From: Sabethes cyaneus
Lineage: Eukaryota > Arthropoda > Insecta > Diptera > Culicidae
Assembly (NCBI RefSeq): GCF_943734655.1
Contig: NC_071355.1
Coordinates: forward strand, 75,405,449 to 75,469,448
Reading direction: 5' to 3'
DNA: 64,000 nucleotides
The notes under the pieces are model-generated. The model worked only from the letters and a program-made list of their open reading frames with translations. It was not told the origin of the DNA and did not search any database. Positions 45,071 through 54,879 of the stretch are shown one piece after another (position 1 is the first letter of the stretch; the number at the start of each line of letters is the position of its first letter). Made by a program: the position numbers and the translations under genes.

Positions 45071-45897
45071 CTGCGCCCTTTTCTAATAAAGCCCCTTAAA
45101 AATTGATTCAAAATTAGACAAAAGCTGAAATAGCTCGAAAACCAAGAAGAGTAGAGCTACACTTCTATCCGCAAAAAGGTATATTTTCATAGCATGTTAA
45201 ACTTCGTGGAACATCAAAACTGCGTAGAAATGAAAATAACCAAAACAAAATTAGAAAAACTGGTATTAAGGGGATACATTAGTTTGTAGCACTAAAACTT
45301 CTTTCCCTTAAGGGACAGAAGTTTTCTTTCTTCAGTAAAAACTCCTTAAATAACATTTTGTATAACTTTTTTCAGGCTTTGTTTATTTTTAGCTTTAAAT
45401 AAAAAAGTTAAATTGATTATTTATTGACCCACCCCCTTAATGCAAATTGTTTTGGCATAAAAGAAAAGTACTTCGAAAATCAAGAAACTTTTGTGAACAC
45501 ACAAATGCAGGAAACTTAGTAGTTTCTACGTAAAAACTGATGTCCGCCTATTTTTGAAGCCGTCCTACTGTGCGCCGCAACCACGAGTATTCAACAACGT
45601 TTCCTTCATCAAGAAGTTGCTGGCCACTGAAAGGTTTGGAGTGGTGACCGCAAATTTTTTCTGCATAGTGGCACTTCCAAACAGGAAAGAAAGGCCGTTG
45701 CTTATTTTTTTAGAAAAGAACGACCGACGGACCGGTTTGAGATATTCACTGGAGCATTTCCTCCGTATTCTGGTGAACTTGGCTGTTGGCGGTATCAGAG
45801 ATCCCGAATACAGTGCCAGGAGATGAACTGAAATTGTAAAGAATTAAAACTACTCAAAACAACATTCCCGGTTAATAGCAAGCGCAAATCCTATCAG

Positions 45898-45931
<34 letters not shown>

Positions 45932-46129
45932 TTCTCGGTTGCCAGAAGGCAAACCAATCCTGCAAGCTCTGCATAATATACCTGCCATGTGTAGAGACGA
46001 GGCAGAACACCTGATCTCAAACTAGCGCAAGACGCTCGATAGATGGAAGCTGTTCTTCGTGATCGTATTTGTCCACTTAAGAAAGGCAACGAAGTGTTCT
46101 CGTCATTTTTCTGGTTGAACAGCTATAGG
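45071..46129. other. Intergenic, includes a poly-A run
   Basis: No gene supported. An uninterrupted run of about 31 A lies at 45899-45929. It may be the tail of a retroposed sequence on the + strand, but I could not identify the body. Frame 45554-45826 has no family match. Confidence 0.45.
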
Positions 46130-46239
46130 CCCAAATAACAATTTGAGTTTTATTGCACTCTTATTGTGGTTTTTATGACCAGTTTTGGTCACCAGAACCG
46201 TCATAAGTGTGTAGTGAAACCAGTATTGTTACTTGGGGG
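46130..46239. mobile_element. Hairpin MITE related to 18336-18441
   Basis: Ends cccaaataacaat and, inverted, attgttacttggg, about 110 bp, with internal pairing between gcactcttattgtggttttt and the right half. It shares terminal CCCAA(A/G)TAACA with the 106-bp element at 18336. Confidence 0.6.
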
Positions 46240-46515
46240 GCCTTCATCAGTTTCAATGAACGGTGGAACGATTTGATTTACCTGCAAATCATAGCAGACA
46301 GCAGATATCACATTTTACGGAAGCAATTTTATTATAAAAATTTCAAATGTGAAATCATTTGATTATTTGAAGGCCATCCCAGACATTACGGGCCTCATTT
46401 TCCTTCGCGTACTTCGTCCTACAACTCATACATTTGTGATATCCCAAGTAATCCGTGTCTCACTGACACTCTGAGGATCATTCCAAATCTTCGTCGGGGC
46501 TCATTACATAATTTT

Positions 46516-46680
46516 GCAAGACTCATCCCGAATATTTCGGGTCTTGCATGGGTCGAGAATCATCCCGTTTTCCGGATCTCAAAGCAATATGTAGCTGCAA
46601 GACTCATCCCGAATATTTCGGGTCTTACGCTGATCGAGAATCATACTGGTTTTCGGGTCTTAAAACTATTTATTTTATGA
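46516..46680. repeat. Two tandem copies of a hairpin-forming unit, 81-bp period
   Basis: gcaagactcatcccgaatat continuing ttcgggtctt occurs at 46516 and 46597. Each copy is internally self-complementary (aagac-(n)-cccgaatatttcggg-tctt) and is followed by tcgagaatcat-c-(g)gtttt. A related but weaker unit may precede at about 46440. Confidence 0.7.
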
Positions 46681-47410
46681 TCGTGCACACATTTACAACG
46701 TCAAGGGTGTTCAGGTCTTTCTAATCCACGGTTTAAAGGATACTAATTGAGTCGACTAAATTTTGATAATAACTCCCTTAGATCTATGAAAACCGTGAGC
46801 GGCAACGTTCCTTTCGAAACAAAACAAGGTGGTTTATTTATTTTGATTTATTTGGCACACGCCGTTAACTCGACTTAACTATTATAAATACCTTGGTTTT
46901 TATTACTTTCTACTACCGTTCCCTCCGTCTGTTGGAAAGACTCCCATTATAAAAGGCTTCTTTAGCTTCAGCTATCGTTGGGGGTGGCCATTCGCTAGAC
47001 TAGCCTCAACATGCACGCCGTTCAGGAATCCATCAAACTACTGCTTCCACCACCCCATCGGCAGGCAACCATGCTTTCGCTGCCAACATCTCGTGGGTGC
47101 GAAAATAAGAAAGCATGTCAGCAATGCGTTTCACTCAACTGCCAGCAGTCTGATTTGGGCCCGCTGTCAAATTTTGAGCCCAGGACATACTGTCGCTGAC
47201 GTTCACTGAAGCTCGATATAGAGATGTCGATGGGGTGGCTTCCACGGTCGTCTGTTAAAATAATGGGTAGTTACTAAAATTTTGGAATTTTTTTCTCAAG
47301 CTTTCAAAAAAAGACAAAGGTACATGAAGAAGATCTGATTTACCGAAATTAAAGATACATTATCCATTGTTGAGAAAAAATTAGTGTACATTTGAAAACG
47401 GTCGGTAATC
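46681..47410. other. Intergenic/intronic, nothing firmly recognised
   Basis: The stretch 46903-46960 (tactttctactaccgttccc...gaaagactcccattataaaa) resembles 2037-2090 and 12130-12165. No gene supported. Confidence 0.4.
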
Positions 47411-47411
47411 G

Positions 47412-48000
47412 GCTGTTCGGCGAAGCTTTCGTTAGACGTTGAAACAGGAGCGTTGTACGGCTGTCATGTCAACTTTGCGAGTGCATCTCTTGATTCTACT
47501 AATCAATTCTTTGCAATTCGTGGCTCTCCAGTTATTTTTGTACACCAAGGAACTCAAAAATGCGAAGAAATCTTCGACTGGGCGCACTGAGACAGATTTT
47601 TCGGTTCGTAGTTTTTGGGTAAAAATGGGATCGAACGGGTATTCAGGAATGATTGTGTGTTTTTGGCGTAATGCGATGATGCTCTATCCGGCTAAAACAC
47701 GTATTGTCCATCTGCATGATGTTTTTGTAGAAACGGGATCAAAATTTTCTTGAAACATTCGTCTGGTGCATCTTAATTGATAGTCATACCAGAGGGCTTG
47801 TTGTTGAAGAAACGAGAAAGAGAACGATGTCTTTCTGCGCCTATAATTTTGGCTGGTCTTCCACTACCTGGCTTGCGAATTGTTGTTGGACATCTTAGGA
47901 TATGGTAAACAGTCGAAGCCGCAACATATTTGCTTTATAAATGTTTGTTTGTTAGTTGGGGTGTAGATGACTAACAGGGCAAGATTTTAGTATCATACAA
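47412..48000 (-). pseudogene. ITm/mariner transposase relic, internally deleted
   Basis: On the - strand an N-terminal part (VAASTVYHILRCPTTIRKPG then SGRPAKI, 47830-47930) is joined to a catalytic C-terminal part (ILIPFLQKHHADGQYVF then PDRASSRYAKNTQ, 47600-47760). A tail matching IEDFFAFLSSLVYKNNWRA-type sequence lies in another frame (47480-47580). The middle with the first catalytic Asp is missing. It ends only about 100 bp upstream of the Tm2 start exon. Confidence 0.7.
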
Positions 48001-48100
48001 GTAATTGGTTCTTCCAAAATAATCAGCAGAAATCTCTTTACGACCTAAATTTTTCTATAGTTCAATCAATTAAAACTATTCTTCTTTCTACACTTTGTAG

Positions 48101-49749
48101 TAACAGCGGTTGGTCAATCTTTCGTTTGGAGGCCGGAGTAAGCAGAAAATCCATCCACCATGGACGCGATTAAGAAGAAGATGCAGGCGATGAAGCTTGA
48201 GAAGGACAATGCTCAAGACAAAGCCGATACCTGCGAGAACCAGGCCAAGGAGGCCAATCTCCGTGCTGACAAGATCATGGAGGAGGTCGCTGAACTGACC
48301 AAACGTTTGGCCCAGGTCACCAGCGATCACGAACAGTTCAAGGCCTCGCTAGAGCAGGCCAACAAGGACCTGGAGGAGAAGGAGAAGAACCTCACCGCCA
48401 CCGAGGCCAACGTAGCCGCTCTTACCCGCAAGGTCCAACAGGTTGAGGAGGATCTGGAAAAGTCCGAGGAACGTTCCGGTGCTGCACTGTCCAAGCTGCT
48501 GGAGGCCACCCAGTCGGCTGATGAGAACAACCGGTACGTGAAGCCGTAGAGTTAGTTTGGGTGGAAAATTTGCATTCATGTGGTTCCCATTTTGTTTCAT
48601 AGTATGTGCAAAGTATTGGAGAACCGTTCCCAGCAAGATGAGGAGCGTATGGATCAGCTGTCCAACCAGTTGAAGGAAGCCCGTCTGCTCGCTGAAGATG
48701 CTGACGGCAAGTCTGATGAAGTGTCCCGCAAGCTGGCCTTCGTTGAAGATGAGCTGGAAGTCGCTGAAGACCGTGTAAAGTCCGGAGAGGCCAAGATCAT
48801 GGAGCTTGAGGAAGAGTTGAAGGTTTGTCTTCTGGACTTCTTTGATGGGAAGGATTTGCTAACGAATTTGACATTATTGACTAGGTTGTCGGTAACTCGC
48901 TCAAATCTCTGGAAGTATCGGAAGACAAGGCCAACCAGAGAGTCGAGGAATTCAAGCGCCAGCTGAAGACCCTCACCATCAAGCTGAAGGAGGCTGAGAC
49001 TCGTGCTGAGAATGCCGAGAAGAACGTCAAGAAACTCCAGAAGGAAGTCGACAGACTAGAAGGTAGGTTGAGGGAATGGGGATGTGGGATCGTGTCCTGG
49101 GTACGATGGATTCTGCGAGGGTCTACGTTCCATGGACAGTTCTCAATTGCTAAAGCACCAACAATAACCAGTACACTATTGATAATGATGACATAATATA
49201 GATTGATGTAGCGCTCACTTATCCACACTACCAAACAAAAATAATACAACTACCGACGCTCGGTAGATAGTTTAACTGATGTTGTGCGTTGGTGTAACAA
49301 ATCTATTTTGCACTCGATGGATTTAATGAACCGTTTGTCTAAGTAGGCTTTGCGCAACTACCATCAGCTAACTGATTCCAGCACTTTAATTGCTATCGGG
49401 TTGGTTAAAATTTCAAAAAGTTCCAAATGTAAATATTTCCTCGTAAATGTCAACTTCTACGGATTGCCGTGTTCGATCCTTTGTAAATATTCTAATTGAA
49501 AATGTCAACGATATCCAAACGAAGCAAGCTGTACTCTTCACACACCGATCAACACACAGTCTCCGCACGCTACGATCAGAGAGCAGACAGCAGTACAAAC
49601 CATCACCAATAATTTGACAGGATTTGTTATAAAACCGCAACTCCTTTCTCTACCGCTTCTTTCCAGACAAACTCATGCACGAGAAGGAGAAGTACAAAGC
49701 GATCTGCGACGACTTGGATTCCACCTTCGCCGAACTTACTGGATACTAA
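48101..49749 (+). CDS. Tm2: Tropomyosin 2, proximal-end isoform (284 aa)
   Basis: The exon starts at 48101 after acceptor ctacactttgtag. The coding start at 48160 (ccaccATGG) opens MDAIKKKMQAMKLEKDNAQD, the canonical tropomyosin N-terminus. Coding exons: 48160-48533, 48603-48822, 48885-49062, 49667-49749; lengths 374+220+178+83 = 855 nt, giving exactly 284 residues plus stop. The 178-nt exon fuses what are separate 63-nt and 70-nt exons in Tm1. The C-terminus reads DKLMHEKEKYKAICDDLDST then FAELTGY, matching insect Tm2. The protein is an uninterrupted heptad coiled coil binding along actin and, in muscle, troponin T. The high GC of the exons contrasts with the AT-rich introns. A polyadenylation signal AATAAA lies at 50465-50470. 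Confidence 0.95.
49063..49666. other. Tm2 intron
   Basis: 604-bp intron, donor gtaggttg, acceptor taccgcttctttccag. No feature seen inside. Confidence 0.8.
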
Positions 49750-51197
49750 TCTTTCAAACGATAGCCAGCTACTACCAATACTATTACTGCTATTACTACT
49801 ACTTCTACTACTATTACTACTATCAATAGCACTGTTACCAATACCAGCTTGCCTATTTCGAAACCCTCCGCCAGCCAAGAATGTCAACAGCTCAAATCCA
49901 GAAGATTCGGTTCGTTTTTATTCCTTCTCTTCGCTTCTGTCCATATCGCTTTGGTGGGCAAGGACACCATGTGGAATCGATGCAAAACACCCTGTATCAG
50001 TTCCATTGTTTTGATTTTCACATGTAAAGCAATCGATCGCTATTGAGAATCAGTCCTGGCGTAATACTTTTTGTTGGAGAAAAGATGGTTATCCGGCTTA
50101 GGTTTGTTCGAGTATTTTTATTTTTTCTTTAAGTTTGTTCCTGTTTTTGTTTCGTACGAACTGTTCAACTGTTTTGTTGTTTGCTGAACAATTTCTATAC
50201 TTCATGTGTACATGTTTTCATTACGACGATTGTAATAGTTTTCCATTGGTGCAGAAAAATTTGTTCTTCTCTCTCATACCGCGAACCATCCAGAATGTTT
50301 TCCTCTTGTTCCATTGGTTCCAAATTGAATCGTCAGGCATACTTGCGATTGGATTTTGGAGTTCACCCATTGTAAATATAATAGCGAATTCGTTTATTAA
50401 CTTGGTTCATCCAGTTTGGCATAAAGTACTGTTAAACTGGTTACTTTAGTTTTAAACGAGGTTCAATAAACGAATTCGGTGCTAGTGTCACTGGTCAACA
50501 AAATTGTTATTTAAGTATGCACCATTCAACATTAAGCAAAATTGTCATAAGAATTTAATTTTTTTGAAAATACGATTTTGGATGAACAGATAGAAATTTC
50601 AAATTGTATTATCGAATATCCCAGATTAACCAGATGAATCTAGATTAATTTTCAAATACTCAAAATTCCTGCAAGATTTCTGTGAGTGCCTTAGTGAAAG
50701 TACTTGAGTTTTACACAACGCCGACTTAAATAACAATTTAGTTTTTTTCAAAATCATCACAAGCGCGCCATTCAAATCGAAAACCATACATTTCTTCGTT
50801 TATATGTTTTATCCAGTGCAGTGCACTGGTCGAATATTGAAAGCGGTTAAAAATCCGAACAGACACCGGTTTGGGATACTTGATTTTTTTTTGTTTACAA
50901 AATATTCTACGAAAAATGTGCCATTTTTGCTTTGCTGTGCTTTTAAATTAACTTGCTGTTTTTTGCTTTTTCACTCAAAAAGTGCTAACATTTTCCCGCA
51001 GGACGCTCGAAAGACAAGTGATCGGATGCTGTTCTATTTTCCTATTGCATTTTGGACGATTTTCCGAAGGGTTCCAAAAAACCGAACTTCTTCGCAGTAC
51101 CATCTTCATTTTGTATATTGTTCGGAGGATGTTTTGTGCAAATTCCTATCCTAACATCATTCTTTGTCACTTTTTTCTTCCTATCTCCCACCTGTAG
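49750..51197. other. Tm2 proximal 3' UTR and alternative intron
   Basis: Begins with the 3' UTR, including a ctactattactac trinucleotide-rich stretch (49775-49830) and AATAAA at 50465-50470. It then serves as intron to the distal terminal exon (acceptor ctatctcccacctgtag). No additional exon was recognised. Confidence 0.65.
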
Positions 51198-51280
51198 ACG
51201 AATTGGGCACCAACAAGGACCGGTACAAGTCCCTGGCCGACGAGATGGATTCCACTTTCGCCGAGCTGGCTGGTTACTGA
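51198..51280 (+). CDS. Tm2: Tropomyosin 2 distal alternative terminal exon
   Basis: An 83-nt exon in the same phase as the proximal one: after the split Asp, ELGTNKDRYKSLADEMDSTF then AELAGY and TGA at 51278-51280. Splicing from 49062 gives another 284-residue protein that differs only in the last 27 residues (E-L-G-T-N-K-D-R-Y-K-S-L in place of K-L-M-H-E-K-E-K-Y-K-A-I). These residues form the head-to-tail overlap and troponin T contact, so the two ends should mark different muscle or cell types. AATAAA signals at 51895-51900 and 52118-52123. Confidence 0.93.
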
Positions 51281-54065
51281 AAGAGCTGTCTTGTACTTGT
51301 CTTGTTTGTAAAATACTCCGATCACCTTTGCCACAGCCGGTGCACTCGCGCCTTTTGATTGATAAGTTTTCCCAGTCCTACCTGGAATTCGTGCAGCAGT
51401 TTTCCGCACTCGATTGCACCACCATCAAGTACCGTACGCAATCACAAGAGAAGAGAAAAGAATTCGACGCCCCGAACACCGACAAGCTTGAAGAACCGAT
51501 TAGAAAAATTCATGTTTTATCATAGGAAAATATTAGTGTCTAATTATCAGAATCATTTGTGTAAGTAAAAAGTAAGAGATCGCTTTTTTAAAGAAAAAGA
51601 AAACGCGAAAAGAAGATGAAAAGCCGTATTGTTGTTGTTGTTTCAGTCATCAAACAAGATCATGTTCATGATCAAAAGATTTTTTATTCGATACTATTAA
51701 ATATATAGGTTATATTATAACAAAAATAAGCGAAGAACCTTATTTTATTGGAGGATTTTTTTTCTAACAAAACATCTGACGCAGTCAAGTCGAGAAAGGG
51801 ACAAAGAAGTTGGTGTTGCAATCAAACCAGATCTAAAAGCACTTGTCGTAGCACTCGAAAAAATAATCAAAATAATGTATTACTTTTATCAGTTAATAAA
51901 AAGAAACAATGGTAATGCTAACTAAAAGAAAAAAAAATAACAGCACAATTCTAAGCTCAATGGAACAAGGTGTCTGCTTTAATTCGATTCGCATGTGCAT
52001 CCATTGCATGCGATACTCGAGTTAGAAACTTAGGAATCTCTATTTCTCTATTTTATTTAGCAGAAATCGTATCAAAATCTTATTTATTGTAATGCTAAGT
52101 TTTGATTTATTTTGTACAATAAAAGTTTAACTATTGCTAAGGTACACTTCGTCCTTTTAGGGTTGTTATACTGCTGCTGTAGAGTTTTTCTTTGTTTCTC
52201 TAAGGGAAAATTTTTCTGCGATGAAGCAAAAAGTTTTCTTTGCACTACATACACTTCGTGCTGCGTTTGTTATTATTCAGTGTTTGAGTCAACTGCAGGT
52301 TTTTATAGGGATTCAACGTCTTTAGATTGCGTATTGCCGCCTCTTTGCGTACACGAATCCGGTCACACATAATTCTCCTGGAAATTCATTTCGTGGTGGC
52401 TCGTGCCATTGGCTGAATAAAAATAGGGTTTATTTCTAATTCCCGTCGTAGTAAGTAAAGCCATTCTAATTTTCATCATTTGTTGGATGTGTTTAATGAA
52501 TACTTAAAAAATTCTTGTGCTGATTTGACTAAAACACACTTACCTTCCGATCCGTTAACTTTGAAATCACTGAAAAGCGATTATTAAAGCATTTGATTGA
52601 AATTACGCAACTGACTTTATTTCTTAAATTCGTCGTTTCGTTTTAAAATCCGTCCATCAAAATGTTTCATCGTCCGAACTAAAAATCACAACCATGTTTA
52701 CGAAGCTAACGCGCATGTCTTTGTGTAGGACGGCATAGCAAATGTTATTCTGCAAAATTTCTGCAGGTCAGGCAAGTTTTCCTGGCTGTAGAATAACGAC
52801 AATGCCTTGCGTGAGTTATTTTCATTTATGAATGACGGAAATTAAAACGATTAGTTGACATTTTCTTCTTCGTCGCACGAAAAAACGTAGGAAATTTAGC
52901 TGGTAGGACTTCTTTAATGATAAAAAGCATTTAAATAGATCTCAGCTCACTTTGATTGATCGCGTATGATAGACAACAAACTAAAATATTAGGGAATAAC
53001 TAGTTTTGCATTGTGTGTCATAAAAATGCTGATACTTTTAATAATTTGTGTTAGATAGGACGGGAATAGGCAATTGGGGTCTCCCTGATCTACACTCCAT
53101 GAAAACACCGGATAACGAATATGTATTGTCAATATTTTGGCTGCTTTGCTTGGCATGATTCTTTCTGAAAATCTTATTAAAATTTCTTCCCTGTGGCATC
53201 AAATGATTGAAATCGATTGAATGATTCAAAAGTTCTAAATTTTAAAATCAAGGAAGGTTGGCCATAATGACGACTTTTGTGACCACCCCAGCTCAGAAAG
53301 GGGCATTCTCAGCGCCAATTAGAAAAATGCGGCTAGCTTAAAGGTTTAACAAAGACAAAACGATGATTAAGAACGAAAACATACTCAAGTTGTTGGCAAT
53401 AAACCCAAACTTCCAATGTAAATTACGGTGACTACGAAACTGTACCGTAAAATGATTTCTGTTATCTTTTATTATTCTTGTTTTATCAAATTTCTGCCAG
53501 TAAAATCAAATGGGTAACACATCTCGTTCGATACAAGTTGAACGAAATAAAGATTCGAAATCTTTACGATTCGAAAGATTCGATTTCGAAGAAATTCGAA
53601 GAAGAACGAAATGCAGAATAGGGGTGTGGGAGTGTTGCCGACTACCTGCCGTCTGAAGCACCGGTCACATAATCAAGTTTATTTGTTTATCCTAGCTCCA
53701 CCAACTTTAGTTAGTTTTTCTTAATCCTCGCATCAATTCAATCTATACGAACTGGAAAATCGCTAAGCCGTTTTCAGCTTTTTTTAATTGAGTCAATGGC
53801 CTCTAGCAAAATAATTGAAAACACATGGTCACCCTGCAGTTTTTCAAGTTTTGAATGGTCCATTTTCAATCCTTGGTCATCATACAAAAAAAATCTATCA
53901 AACGACATAAGTACATTATGGCGAACATACATTAGATATTTATCTTCATGGTATAGCATATATGGCAACCTTCTGTATGGCAAACGTATACATATATGGT
54001 CAATGGTATATTCGGCCGTCACAAGAATTATCTTCTGAATCAAATAAGCGGCTAACAAAGGTAAG
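51281..54065. other. Tm2 distal 3' UTR and intergenic spacer
   Basis: 3' UTR with AATAAA at 51895-51900 and 52118-52123. Beyond about 52150 no gene is supported. A ttcgaa-rich low-complexity patch (cgattcgaaagattcgattt) lies at 53540-53605. Opposed frames at 53774-54058 have no family match. Confidence 0.5.
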
Positions 54066-54194
54066 ACCCTAGAGCGGTCGCGTTAAAAATAGTTACGTAA
54101 GCGGTCGCGTCATGTACTGAGTACACGGCGAATAACACTGGCTATATCTCAGGACTGGCATGAGATAGAAGGTTACGGTTTTCGACAATCTTGT

Positions 54195-54322
54195 ACGAAT
54201 ATAGGATCTTTGCACTAGCCCAGTGATTTTCCTGTACTCTAATAACCGGCAGCGAAGTCTATCGATAAAGAAGGGTCAAGTTCTGAAGGACGTTTATTCC
54301 CATGCATGGTTTTGCTTTGCTG
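54195..54322 (+). mobile_element. SINE fragment (body and CTTTG tail)
   Basis: ataggatc-(n)-gcactagccc-gtgattttcctgtactct, ggc-gcgaagtct, aagggtcaagttctgaagga and a tail ttttgctttgctg match, in order, the body of the SINE at 11369. The tRNA-like head is missing or too eroded to call. Confidence 0.65.
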
Positions 54323-54329
54323 ATAAATC

Positions 54330-54580
54330 TAGATTTTACCAGATTTTTTATTGCATGCCAGACAAAGTGCAAAATCTTCCAGATATTTGGTAATGTCCCA
54401 GATTTTTGCCAGATTTCTATTTCTCCGTTCTGCAAAAGAGTCATCACTCCTAATTTCAGACAACATTTTGTATCTGCGTTGAACAAAACTGGCAAGACGT
54501 TTCCCAAAAAAGTCCTTCCCATCGGTCAAATTGATCGCCAGATTTTAGCCAGATATTTATTCGTGTTTGCCAGATTTTCG
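54330..54580. repeat. Reiterated CCAGATTTT motif
   Basis: ccagattttt or close variants occur at least six times (about 54339, 54380, 54400, 54409, 54540, 54569), mostly at irregular spacing. Low-complexity repeat within the TIR element. Confidence 0.55.
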
Positions 54581-54879
54581 AATAAACCTATTAGCGACCC
54601 TGGGAAGAATAGGGGCTCAAACACTTTCTAAAATATTTTTGAACAATGTGATGGAAACACAGCGCGGGTTTCCAGGAATCTTTTCCTGGCTGATCTTTCT
54701 GGCTAGACGATGTAGACGACGAATGCTTCGCCAAAAGCATTTTGATCAGTCTGTGCTCTTCATCTTGTCTTTTGATAAAAGTTGAAGCAATACGTATCAA
54801 TTGCTTCTGTCAGGAAACCCTATAAATAGCTGTTGATTGGCTGGAATTGACAGCGCAATCAATGATGAAAAGGACAATG

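Noticed and set aside
45899..45929. Poly-A run as the tail of a processed pseudogene
   Set aside because: No recognisable gene or retroposon body precedes it on + and no target duplication could be matched.
53774..54058. 94-codon - strand frame
   Set aside because: AT-rich, with an equally open opposite-strand frame and no family match; likely chance.
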